A stretch of 64,000 nucleotides of DNA, from contig CM082597.2 of the NCBI GenBank assembly GCA_040954595.2, positions 1,302,001 through 1,366,000 on the forward strand, in the 5' to 3' direction. Both the position numbers and the translations under genes were made by a program. Each line of letters begins with the position of its first letter. Position 1 is the first letter of the stretch. The stretch is from Balanoglossus misakiensis. Taxonomy: Eukaryota; Hemichordata. This document shows, one piece after another, positions 1 to 13,400 of the stretch. The notes under the pieces are model-generated. The model did not search any database. It was not told the origin of the DNA and saw only the letters and a list, made by a program, of their open reading frames with translations.

Positions 1-1440
1 TTGCCATTGTACAAAACACATTGTGTCCCTGTTCACTCCATTTTGAAAATTCAATTACAATGCCCGTTGTTTTCTTGAATGTCTGGGGAGAAATTAGCAT
101 ATGCATGAGCATGATTACATATGCAAATTAAAAAGGCAAGTCACCCATACCCTGCCTCTTCCACCCCTGCACTAAATGGAACATCCTGTCAAGTCACCTC
201 AAAAGATGTAAAATGAGGGTAATAAGGCTGTCGGGGCCATGAGTGCTGACTTCAGAACTTTGCATGCTTGGTAAGGCACAAGAAAACTGAAATTATGAGA
301 GATAAAGAGGTATGGGACGACTCAACTCAAAACACAAACCTGAGAAAAAAGATGTTCTCATCGTTACAATTTGGAAGATATGTTCACAATGTGGGTAATT
401 ATTATTGCAGGTCAAATAATGTATCAATGATGTTGAACCCTACCGATAACAATTAAACTTGGCCAAACCCATCAATAAAATTAATGGATGACACCATAGC
501 ATGCTAAGATAAATGGTGGGTTTAGTTTTTAGCAGACCACGAATGCAGCGATTTATATCCAATGTACATTATGATATGTTTTACGCTTGAAATATACAAC
601 ACAACCATACTCGCGATTTAACATCACATTCTGTAAACATTTAATATTCTGTCTTGCATTAGATTTACACAAAATTATAAGAAACAATTACAAACTCAAC
701 ATTATTTTCTTTACAATCATCAATGTTTATGAAATTAAGACTGGATCACTAAATACCTTGCATGATTTTTATCACTCATTTAAGTTTGTATGTCATGTGC
801 CGCACATTTGTAAACTAATATTATGATTACATATCAATGTGCTGGATTTTTGCGGCAATCAAGTCAAACTGACTGAGTGAAGAAAGGCGGGCCAGATTAA
901 ACCATCTAGTTTGAGGTGGAAGAGTGCAGAGTTATTGTACGACCTGATGAAAAGTACCAGAGAAAAAAGCAGAATATCTGAAATCAGACCATTACATGAC
1001 CTTAACTCCGCATTCTTAATGCAAGCGGTCAAATACCGCAATATGTTTCTCTACAGCCTCATAAAATTGATAAATAACAAAAAATGTCTCCACACAACAA
1101 CAGCAACACTATCATAACCCAAAACAAACATTAGTAGAAGCTCAAACCAAATACTATGCCGATGAATGGTAAATGTCGGACATATTGAATGCTGCATCAT
1201 GGGTATTGATGTTATGCAAATCAGTTGGGGGTAAAGGTCATGTAAGGTTGCCATATTCACTCCTGTATTGTGGATAGCAGGTAATGTAACTAACAGGTTT
1301 TCCATATATGGTCATCTGCTGCTAGGCCCCAAAGTTCACATGATTTCCAAACTGTAACTTACAGAACCAAGCAGATATTTGAACAAATGCTGACAACTAG
1401 CAAACAAAACAGAAAATTTCACAAGCTTTCCTAAAGTCAC
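1..1440. other. 3' flank of gene A
   Basis: No coding sequence was recognised. The part nearest 1440 should be the 3' UTR of gene A (minus strand). No minus-strand AATAAA was found; the nearest variant is ATTAAA (TTTAAT on the plus strand at 640-645), which would give a 3' UTR of about 0.8 kb. Confidence 0.4.
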
Positions 1441-1463
1441 TCAGACATTGACGGGTGGTGGAT
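1441..1463 (-). CDS. Gene A exon 8: C-terminal residues and stop
   Basis: After a strong acceptor (GCTTCTTTTTCAG) the phase-1 frame reads DPPPVNV and stops at TGA (1443-1441). The Val-x-Val end matches a class II PDZ-ligand pattern, and KIRREL proteins also end in Val. The exon was placed by phase and acceptor strength only, so an undetected tail exon between 1464 and 3140 or another terminal exon is possible. Confidence 0.6.
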
Positions 1464-4400
1464 CTGAAAAAGAAGCATAAAATAAAATAGTTAGATGAAG
1501 ACTTTTACACTGAGGGATTTTGGCAATGACTAACGTCGACAGTATCTGTGTGTGAACATTTGCAACCATAGTAATCCATCTGTATTTGACAAAAACAATA
1601 CTGCCTATTTTATCCATACACAGATTGGGCCGATGAAGCAAAACCTGGAATTTTTGAACATGCTGTCGGGAAGTTAATGTGTCACAATTTACAGAATGTT
1701 CGAAAACTTCAAGAGATGAAACCAGTTTTAATGTGTTTCCGTGGGTTCCAGTCACTTTGGAAGTTCAAAAGTGGAGTTCAGAAAATTGTGCAACCACAAT
1801 ATTTTGATCAGATTTCCACCTGACCCTGCCTGATAATAATTTGCATATTCATGACTTACTTCCACATGTATACTTTGCATATTAATGACTTATTTACATA
1901 AAGAACAATGTACAAACTGCAAAACAATGCAGGATTTTGTTTCCTGCACTGCATAACTGCATATTTAACCTTTTCACCACTGTAAAAATATATGAGAAAA
2001 CAAGATCATCGTTATATCACATTGAAAGGGCAATGGGTAACATGTACATGTATGTCTGGATAAACCGTTTTCAGTGAAACTTACGGTGTACAGAGAAACA
2101 GTTCAGAAATAAACCTTTTTTCACGAAGTTTTCCAACAAGCAGTGGTGAAAGTCATGAGTGAAGTGAATTTGTTTGCTTTGCAACTGAGCAGACCATTTC
2201 TGAGATGCGGTGCGTCATGTCCATGCAATTAAAATGTGATTTTTTTTTCACATTGGAGGGACGTGGGAATGAAAAACACACAAATACTGGCAGTTTTCCT
2301 GATGCATTACGGGATGCAATCTAACTTGAACAACAGTTTAATAATCACAGTAACTCATATGAGAGGTCTTCAAATTCAATCTTGATCTAACCTCCATCTT
2401 TCTGTTGACAGCTTTGTCTCTTGATGAACTTTTTTAATGTGGGCAAACATGGCATGCATTATCAAGCAAGGGTGGTTGCAATCTGTCATCACACTGTTTT
2501 TGGTTGCAAATTAATCCCGTCTACTAGCGTTCATTTGCCAATGAGAACTCCACACACGTTAATAAAAGTTAAGAGTACGAGATTCAATTTGAGTCAACAT
2601 ATTTTCTCTACTGTATTGTATACTAACATTCTCATGCAATCTACAGGGTCTAGGGGTGATAGGTACTAGTACTATGGGGATGTATGAAAGAATAGGCGTC
2701 ATTGTTGACTGAATCTAATAACAGGCAACTAACAACATCAGACAGTTAATGTCCAGGGTTAACTTTTCTAAGAAGCAGTTCTGTGGGGAATCAACTCGCA
2801 GTTCTTTCATTCAGCCCAAAAGCTTGGCAGGTTACATTGGAAAATATTTCCATGTTGACTGAGACTGACGTGGATAACTCATTGACTTGTAGTCATGCAT
2901 TGAGAGTGAAACATACAAAGATATTTATGTGGTGGTTTTAAATCCCATAATACCATACTTTCCGTTACGTCGATTCAAAGTTGTCATCCAATATCAGTGA
3001 CAGCAAAACTTTGCCAAGTGGTGTATCTAGTCCATTAGTACCACCACCACTGTCACCACCACCACCACATCAACTTACCAAAGAACCAACTTAATAAAAA
3101 AGTCACGACATACATCTACATGTACAAAAACAAAATTTACCCTTCTTGTTTTTTGAGCTCTTGTCTGCATTGTCAAGTTTCTTTGGGCCCTTCTTCTTTC
3201 TCATGTAGAAAATCACGAGAACAGTGACACCTACGGCAATGATCAGCAGAGCAATGACAATTCCTGCCACACAACCAGATGTACATCCACCTTTGCTGGC
3301 ACCAGATGTATCTTTCTCAGCATCTGGAAAAGCACAAGACATAGAGCATATCAGAATATCACATGCTGTTTAGTAGCACCCCTATAGACCAATTGACATT
3401 TCCATCTTAGACACAGTAAAAACACTATAGTTCTGTTGCATCATATTTTGGTTTTTCAATGTGGTAATTTCAAGTTTGCAATGCCAGAAAAGTAAAGCAT
3501 CCATGAAGTGAAATAGGACTAAGTTTATTTTATCTCAAATTGTAATACGTCTATAATTTTGAGCATCCCATTGTTCACGGGGAACCAGTTTGTCTGTTGT
3601 TATCATGAGACAGTTTTGATGGGTAAGATGAATTTATTGTCAATATCAATTGGTCCTGTTGGGGAACTACACACGTTACACAACTTACTTTTTTCAATCA
3701 TCTTTACAACAGAAAGCAAACTCTTTGCCTTCTACTGCAAAATTGAACAGGTCGATTTTCTGGAGTGAGCCCAATCTGAACTCATTTCTGGTGGAAATTT
3801 GACAGCAGTATTAAAAGATACAATGTTGCAAAATTACAAAACAAAATCATAAAACTGCATTAAATTTTTGTCTCAGTGAAACTTTCAGCTGGCATGATAC
3901 TTGTCAAACAGTTTCACCACCAGAATGTGTTCAAGTTTGGGCGTACAACATCGATATCCAACACCACAAAGCTTTTAACACTAAAGATTTGTTATTATAA
4001 ACATCAGATGTTGATAGTGACTTGAGACACACGAGTTAACCAAGATACAAAAAAGCTTTAACAGCTCACTGCAACTCTTGTCAAGGATGGCAGAAGCATT
4101 TCAGACAGCGTTTTCTTTTACGTGTCAATCCGATGCTTTGCTTGTTGCACGAGTTTACAGTAGCATGTGGTCGCTTTTGAGGAATACAGAAACAGTATTT
4201 GACGATTTACAACAACATGCACTGTACTGGTCATAGACTTGTGCTGACCACGCCATGCATTGATGATTGAGTGATGTTTTTGAAATGATGATGCATGCAT
4301 CATGTGGTGTATCATGTGAGAAACCATATGATGTTGTGTGGTGCATCATGTGGTATATGTGGAACTGGTCATGTGGGGACACCATACTATGTGTGAAACC

Positions 4401-7400
4401 ATACGAAGTTGTGTGGTGCATCATGTGGTGTATGTGAAATTGGTCATGTGGGAGATACCATACAATGTGTGAAACCAAACATTTGTGTGGTGGAAATATC
4501 AAACGGTTCTTGTGGTGATTGTGTGGGAATCATACATGTGAATTGGTGTGACTGGTCAGCATGCCTGTGTGTAGTGGTTGATATAGAGATGCACATGTAG
4601 TGTATTGTGAAATGATTTGTGGAGATGATAGATGTCATCCATGCATACTAAAACAAGATCGCACATTTCATGCAAATTTTCAGCATGTTTATAAGAACCC
4701 CTGCTGTAGTGTTAGAAGATATAGTTGGCCTGTGGGGGGCGTGGCCATATGGGAGCATAGGCCAGTCATCCTTAGGAGTTCAAAAAACTGCACGCAAGTC
4801 AAGTGAGAGTGTTGTCAACAGAAATACCAGGTGCGTGTAGAAAGAGGAAGTCAGTAATTAACACCAGTGCATAAGTGCCTTCACTTGAACCTGTTGAGTT
4901 CTGTACAAGTGGCAGAGAGAGTAGATACTTAAAGCTGTAGAAGGTGCTTACAAGTTACAGTGAGTATTTGTGTATGAAAAGAAAAAGTTTGAAAGCTGAC
5001 AGATGTGAGTGTGGTAAATATGAAACTGCTTGGTAATTTTATTCTACTATACTGAACATTAAAGAACACACTATTGGAAATATTTGAAAGTAAGAAATTT
5101 AAAGGATTTATAGTGATTGAGAAACAAGATTAGTTTTTATAGAGGGGAACTGAAAAAGTAAAGATTTTTGTCAAGATGAAATTGTATATATTCATATAGA
5201 AAATAAGAAATTGTTAGTGTGAAAAAAAACATGAAGTGAACAGAATTAGAAGTGCTGGTCGTAACCATAGTGATGTGCCAGAATTCAGCCCCTGTCATTA
5301 AACACAAAGTTTCCTAAACTCCAGATAATTATGAATGGGGGAATATCCATACAATTATATATTAAAAAAACAGACCAATAGAAACTTTCAATTTAATTGC
5401 ATTAATGAGAGATGGAAATGGTAAGGGTTACACTGATGAAGTTATGTGCGATGAATATTAATTTTATTGAATACAACAGTGAATATTTTGAGTGTTTTTA
5501 TCTGCTGACAGTTGTTAAATCACCATTCCAAGTCTTACTGCATGACAGCACTTGTCATTTTTTGAGTGTTACCTTTTGGTGTCGGCTTAGGTAATGGACC
5601 TTTGGATACTTCTATAACATTAGTAATCAACAAAATGGAAGAAAAAAATAACACATATGCATAAACAGAATGGCTAACATTACTTTATTTTCTTTCTATT
5701 GTAATTGGGCAAGAGAGAGAGAGAGAGAAAGACTTGACAGTACGACTGCCATCGAAGAAGAAAATACAACTGTCAGAGTAATCAGAAGTCTTCATGCTGT
5801 CCACCAACTGGATTTTTGCAAGTTGGTCATTTTTGAACATCTTGTTTTATTTTCATTGAAATTCCGATGAAGACTTTTTACCAATCTGACAGTAATATTT
5901 GATGATATACAATCCCACAATATCTCTTAATACGCTGCTGAGACATTTACTCTGTTTCACCCATCTTCCATACATAACTCTTTTACAAGGAGGGTGGGGG
6001 CGTCGGGGGGCTGGAAATGTTCCTTGATTACGAGTAGACCTAAATCAAAGATCCACTTGATGATATCTTTTCCCTCTGGTTGTGTCATCAGTCTATCTAA
6101 TTTGCAGGACAGCAAACTAGGTTGCAAAGGGGGGGGGGGGGATTGTATGGTTGGAAAGAGGTAGCGAGCTCTGTGTCTACAGCAGCATGGCAGTTTATAC
6201 AAAGTAACGAAACATGGAGACAAAAGACAGGAAGGAAGATTGGAGATTTGCGAGCTGGTTTGTGGAGGAATATTTTGAAGTAAACCATTTAATCAGTTAG
6301 CTCCTGGTTTCACCAATTGGCACATAACTGTCTCATGAGAAGTTCAAATTGACAATCAATACACCACTTGCAATAAATATCATTTTTATAGATACTTCCA
6401 CAAACCAGCTTTATAAAACCATTGACGGCAGAAACACCCACATTACTGCTTAAATGCTATACCATCTACCACCACCACCGTCACATAGGAAAAGGGGGTG
6501 ACACGATCAACATCATAAGGGTGATGGTAACACCAATTCTGTTGGATTGGGGGAGGGGGGGTCTCTGGATTAACCTGGGTGAGGTCTGGGTCTGTTGATT
6601 TATGGGAGGGGTGGACAGGTTGGAGAATGACTTCAGTCTTTTCCAACTATTTAGTTACACAAGTATGGAGACCTGACATACATACTGGCCTACATCTACT
6701 TTTCATCACAACTCCCTATATGTCTTCTAGAGATTTGCTGCATTTTCGTAAAGCTTAGGGAAGACTGGAGGAGGGGGGGGGGAGAGGGGGAGGAGAGAGG
6801 AAGGGAGGGGAGCATTTGGTATATGACAAGGAAACTGCGAGAAGCAAACAAAATGAAGCAATGACAAAACAAAATCATTTCTGGTGAACAATGGAACAAA
6901 AAGATGTCAACATAAACAAGCTAATATGTACATTCATGCACACACTCATACATCAACACCCAGACACATTGAAATATGATGAATATACTACTCGAACCTT
7001 TCGTGGTCTCTGGTGCTTTGGTTGGCAATTTTGTCTCAGTCTTTTCTGTGGTTTTCTGTGGTTCTTCTCCTGTCGAAATCAACATGCACATCAAACAAAA
7101 AAGGCTTAAAAATCAGTTAAGGTACAGAAAACAGTTTCCACACAGTAAAACAGACATGAACAGTTTTACACAGAAAACGCGAATGGTTTAGTTCCTTCCA
7201 GGATGAGATGACGAACATGATACGATTGCTTGACACGTCTCGATGACCCTTCAACTCCAAATCCAACATGGCTGCCAAGGCCAGGGGTGGTAACCAAGGT
7301 AACCATGTTGGTGTTGCTGTGGGTTGCCGTCCACGTGATGTGATATGACTTTCCCATTTCCAGTGAGCAGAATGATTTGATCGAGATCACCATGAAGATA

Positions 7401-10400
7401 GAGTAGAAAGAGTTGTGATGGTTATACTTCATGCATACAATGTAGATGTTACATTTTGTGAACTGTGGTAAGAAATATTAACAAGTACTTTGGAAACTGT
7501 TCAACTGAAGGTTTGGTTCAACAAGTACTTTGGAAACTGTTCAACTGAAGGTTTGGTTTATACTTTCCACAACTGAGGCTCATAGGTCGATATACATTTA
7601 CTTTAATAGACAACATATAATATTTGTTGAGTTCTTATTACAGCACATGCCATATACATACACATGATATGTGATGATACGATGACCATTTCTCCACATG
7701 TGCCAATCATGCACAGGTAGTGTGATACATACATAGATCATACAGTGATCACCTGCATATCATACAAACTACATGTGCTGATCATGCGCTGATCATGTGA
7801 CGATCATGAACATATCATAGACATATCACATGTGGATCATACTTCTACACGAACACATGAGAATGCAGATCATTAAAGGGGACAGATCTAAACAGAAACC
7901 AGTTGGCTGGACAGGACTGTGAAAAACAGCTTAGAACTTGTGACATCTTGACATCCTGTATGATCGAAAGTTATTCTAGTTTAAAACATGATATAAAATA
8001 GAATTTAACCATGAAAAATTTCTAACTACCTTTCTATAGATATTTTAATGTTTGTGTATATTTTCCTATGAGCCTCTTAGAAGTGGACATTGTATTTTCC
8101 CATTTGAGGAAAGTTTGAGGATTTGAATTATAACAGTATGATACTAGTAACTTGGATATTAATTTCACCCAAAATTATATGAGAACCTTGTTCACCAATG
8201 CAGACAAATTAATGACATACCACTATGTTGGTGATATGTTTGTACCAAAATTACAGAAAACGACAAGATGGTCAACTCTTACAACCCAGGAAGGTCTAAA
8301 AAAACTCATGCTTTTATTTGCAAGTCCTTGTGTGCACCTGGACCAAAAGTAAAGCAAGGATATTTCATTCCAAAGACACGACGTCTTTTAGTTTTAGCAG
8401 TTGCCAAAATTTTGACAGTAATAGCACCGCAATAGTTTCAATTCGGAGTTTTATACAAACAGATTGAGTGGCACTGATGGAACAAAAGCTGCTGATGGAT
8501 AATTGTGAGAAAAAATGGTCAGAAAAATGATTCTTTTGGAAACATTGCGCTCTCTGAATTGGCAACTGACCACTTCTCAATTCAATACCCCTTTACACAT
8601 GTCTGAACTTTTTGCAATGTTGATTTGCAAAGACAAGTTGTTTGTCTTGGCAGAACTGCATGTACCATCGGCAGCTTTCTCCCTATTGCGCGGCAATTGG
8701 AAATACCTGCTTTGTTTACATGGGATTGGGAGGAGGGCTTTGTCAAAGAACAGCCAATATTTTGGATGCTATTAGCGTTTTTAACCCCAGTTTTGAATTT
8801 GCTTAAAGGTCCACCAGCTGTAGTGACTTCTTACTTATTTTCAATATTCTTGTTTTGTGTATCGACTGCAGTCTTGCTTGAATCACCACAGCATAAGAAT
8901 ATGCCCACTACTTATTTTATCAACACAGCAATTATACGATAATCAATCATTGCTGTTGTTGAATATTAATGTCAAACTGCAATTGGTACACACAGCAAGA
9001 AATACTGGAACAGTAGTAAAACGTTACAGCTAGTATGGACTTTCAAGGAATGTGAGCGAGTGCTATTTGACCAGATTTGAAGTCTACGAATGTGTAAATG
9101 GAATACATCAAAAGAGTATAACGCTCAGAGATGTTAGCCGCACCACATAAAAGACACTTCCTGGGCTGTTTCCGTTTCCTCTCAAACTTTCCGTGAGATG
9201 GGATCACAATTATTATATCAGTTATCACATTCTTCCCATATGGTTACCGTACTGATCTCTTGGAACAGTACTTCTGTTAAGTACGCAACACTATTGGCAG
9301 CTTTGATTAGGAAGCATTTTAGCGTGGCATACACCTCATGTGACCAATCCCCATGGATCCTCAGCTCAAACAATCATGATGATGATGATGATGATACTGT
9401 CAACACCTATGCACCTGTACGAATATCACTCCACACGCGTCATTTCTTAGGGCAATGTTTACTGCATCTCTATATTAGAATACTTGGGTATGATATATTG
9501 TCAAGAAAGTTTTTCTCTAAATCTGTTGAGAGTAAGTTTTATTGAATCTTAATCATTCAGTTTTCCTTATACAGTAATTATCAATTTGACAGCTGTTTCA
9601 ACTTATTGGTCAATTGTATTGTGTCAATTATATTTTCTCATCTAAAAATTTTAAAAGTTTTCTACATAAAGGTGAAAAGTTTGGTGAACAGAGAGAATAG
9701 GAATGGGTGGGTGAAGGAATTTTGCACGAGGAACCGGAATATGTTCAAAAACTACGGAATACTAAGAAGACGAAAGACTCAGGACATCACAACACAAACT
9801 TCCTTTCTATTCAAATTCTTACTTTATCTGATACAACAACTATGATTGGTTGCCACAGAACATATAATAGCTGGAGAGCCAATCAGAATGCATGTTATAA
9901 ATTGAACACCCTGACACAAATTGCTTGAGGTAATGACCCCCTATGTGTGGAGTTATTAACTTAGGTACTGGCCCCCTAAGTGAATAGTAATTGACCCAGG
10001 TAAGCCCCCCCCCCCCCTAAGTGAATAGTTATAGACCCAGGAACTGACCCCCTAAGTGTGTGGAGTTCTTTATTTTTCACACAGGTGCACAAATGTTGAT
10101 CTATATGTTTCTCACAAGTACAAATCATACCCTTAGTGATTGGAGCAGTGGTCTTTTTGGGTAACCCCGTCGGTTCCGGCTGTTGAGTGGTTATCTCGCC
10201 TGTTAAAAGGAGTTGAGGTTACAAACAAGTAGCCATGACTATCCGGTGAACGATTGTGAGAACACAAACATGACAATGGTAGTTTAACTTGGGTTGCTGT
10301 GAACAGTCACTTCTTTGGACGTGACTTTGAACTTGCAATAACAAGGCCACACCAAAGAAACAATGTTTGCTGTGGTCTCAGAATACTAGGTGGTACAATG

Positions 10401-13400
10401 AATATTGGTAGACATTCAATTTCTACTTTTCACGGGGGTGGAGTAACTGAGATGAGACTATTTTGAATGCAGTCAAAAGAGCAGACATTGTTTCTTTATG
10501 TGATGACCACACTGTTGTGTGTACAGCCTCCACAACAGTCTGCTTCACATGCAACTAATCAACATTCGGAAAACGTTTCTAAGTAACACATTCCCTGTTT
10601 CCAGTAAAGTAGATTCACCCATCAACATCAGGTCTGCTGGGCCGTTCCATTCTACTAGAAACATGGGAGACACTGGCTTGTTGTTTTTCATGCAGCGTTT
10701 TAGAACTTGTCTTCTGAAAAAAATTCTAGTAATACATGCACTACAGTACCTTATCGACATAGACTCCCTTTTGAAAATACCACACCCAATGATATAATAG
10801 TAGTACCTCTCTAAGCTGCTGTTTTGTTTTCAACTACATGACTTTTTGTAAAGCCAAGTTGGAATAATGCAAACTGAAAGTGATAAGCCAATCATAGTTC
10901 CTGTTACAAAATGTGCTCAGTGCAAACAGCCAATGAAATTTACTGTCACAGAAAGTCAACGAATCATTTACAAAGATACTTAATTTATCAATGGGTGGGT
11001 TTTTCCTAGTGCTTACAAACCAACATACAAAAAGCAACACTGTCAATAGTTTGTAAAGGTACAATTGATCAGCAAAAAGGAAAAAAATTACCAAAAAAGG
11101 ACAAAAAGACAGAAATGCTGTAACTTAAATAGACCACATTAGTATTTGAAATATCTTTCACAATCCGAGCGAACATAAGACTATTGTTAATACCAACATG
11201 CTATGACTCAGACCTTATCTGCTTAACACTACCTTCCCTACCTGCACTGCATAATGGTATGGTCCTAACTATCTCGTCATTGGACAATACTATTATACAG
11301 GAGGTAGGGTCGGTTACCCAAGGATAAGAGAAAGACATTGAATAGAAAGAGCTTAACTTCTGAAAAAAAAAGGAATTTGGCTGTAGCTATTATTGTCTTA
11401 GTGACACTTAGCCGGACCCAAAGTTGTATCATTAGGGAAAATATAAAGACTTAAATGAATTTTTGGATTTTGTTTTGGCATCTTGCCGAGATGGAAGTGA
11501 AGTCCTTTCTGTTCTTGACAATTACAGAAGAGAGAGCAAGAGCGAGAGATTAAGGGAACTTATGATCCCTGTTTTAGCAATGGAGAAGCCTGACATGAAT
11601 GGAAAGGGCTGTTCCATTGTCTAAAACAGGGATAGTAGCGTGTGGAAATGTGAGATTTGTGACTTACGTGGTGTGACATCCACAGTTAGTGCGCTGCTTT
11701 CCACATTACGACCATCACCCACCAATGCATCCTGAGAGCTTTTGCAAGTGGCGACAATCTTCAGATTAGGAGATGCGGTACCATCATCGCCTTGGGCGGA
11801 TGTGTAGTTGACAGTGAGAACACTCTCCACATTGAAAGTGCCGTCACCGTTGTCAACTGATGTGGTTTTCACGTCGATGATGTTGGTACCGTCATCAGTC
11901 AGATCATCATCCGGAAGAGGTCCGGAAGTAAAATCTTCCGGCAGCTCGCCGACGAGACTGAGACCATCATCGGCGGTGATCGAGTACGTCCAGGTGATTG
12001 TAGGAGCTGGTTTGACGTTGCTGGCTGAACATGTTCTGGTGTACGAGAAGGTTTCTTCAGGTTTGGGAACTTCAATAGAAGTTGTCTCGTCCCCTCCAGT
12101 TAGTGAAAGTGCCTCTACTGGTGCTGTAATTTGAATACTCAAGGATATTAACACACAGTTACCGTATACACAGTCTTCCATCCAAGATGGTTTCAACAGG
12201 TAGGGACAGTCCCCTTTCCAAAATATTTACACATAGGCCACCATACCCATTCACAATCACAGAATGGATCAACCCTATTGTTTTAACTGCACGGACAGCC
12301 TCATATACAAGAAAATGGGGGTGAAACAACGCAATAAATCATGATTATCAGTACGCAATAACCAACTTTACTGTTCAAATTCACCCCCATGAAAGATTGC
12401 TCATCTTTCTCTTCGATTCACAAAATAAGACAGAACGGAAACTTACTCCAAACTCCAACATTAGCCGAGTAACTTTCTTGTGGCGATGATGTAATTACAT
12501 AACAAGTATATTCTCCTTCTTCATCATAGGTTATTGCATTTATTTTCAAATTGTACTGTCCTGCAGCCTGTAAAAAGAAACACAAGTAATGTGTCTATGT
12601 CATTGTTGGCTTAAAATAGGTATATCATATACAAGTGTATATCATTATACCAGTAAAACTGTATACGGTACTGACTGGCGTGGGCAGAACCATGGATATG
12701 TAAATCAGAAGTGATTGTATACAGATAATTACTAGATTAGGTTTTGTCCATGACTTCAGACAATCACACCATGTCCTCCATTGACACTTACCTCATCAAT
12801 AACAAGATCCACAACACCTTGAAAGTCTTCTGCGATAGTTTCACCATCAGATATCGTTGCTGCCGCTGCCTCTCCGATTTTCTTCACCGACCAAGATGGC
12901 AGAAAAGCTGAAATTAGACCATCTAACGCACATTCTAAGATGACTTCATTTCCTGATTCATATTGTCCTTCTGAAGGTGTAACCCTCCATGTCCCAGCAC
13001 CATTGCACACTGAAATAATAGTAATAATAATATAATATATAATTATAATTTATTTAAACTGAAACTGCAAAACGTCTGAAAACCAATTTATTATGTAAAT
13101 TTCACAACACATGAAAACAAAGTAAGTCAATATACTGAAACAAGAAAGATTTTACATTTTGTTCTATGGGGGCGCTCTCCAGTTTTGCTTCTGTGCCCCT
13201 TTATATTTTACATACCCAAGCATCTAACTATGGTTGGCTTAATTGATTCACATTTGAATTCGCCATCAATTATGCAAGCAACAGATCATTTCCAGTGTCC
13301 GTTACTGATGAATTTTTTATAAGGCCGACCCCTCGACCGGTGTAAGAGACGTGCGAGCCATTTTTTGCTGAATAGCAGGTTTTGTTTATTGTTTGTTGAA

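Larger units (their letters stand above)
3324..6997 (-). other. Gene A intron 6
   Basis: This intron holds the 75-bp-period minisatellite at 4255-4500, a GA run near 5711-5728, a 13-G run at 6129-6141 and G-rich plus-strand sequence at 6540-6620 and 6760-6810. No coding exon was recognised. Confidence 0.6.
7070..10130 (-). other. Gene A intron 5
   Basis: No exon was recognised. The intron contains a perfect-but-one 2 x 40-bp tandem duplication (7481-7560), a GATCAT-rich degenerate repeat (7660-7860), a GAT microsatellite (about 9376-9395) and a C-rich tandem array (9935-10075). Confidence 0.6.

Noticed and set aside
4155-4502. His/Met-rich 115-codon minus-strand frame
   Set aside because: It is generated by the 75-bp minisatellite, whose period is a multiple of three.
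9376-9395. GAT trinucleotide run with an open frame coding poly-Asp
   Set aside because: A simple microsatellite in an intron; the Asp run is a by-product.
10545-10760. 71-codon minus-strand frame with VEWNGPADLMLMGES
   Set aside because: It first looked like a conserved protein fragment, but no family was recognised, and no phase-1 exon boundaries fit gene A.
11242-11289. 48-nt exon-like segment on the minus strand in gene A intron 4, phase 1 at both ends
   Set aside because: It has an acceptor and a GCAG|GTAGGG donor, but its predicted residues (hydrophobic, with a cysteine) do not fit the stalk, and frame-neutral short segments arise often by chance.
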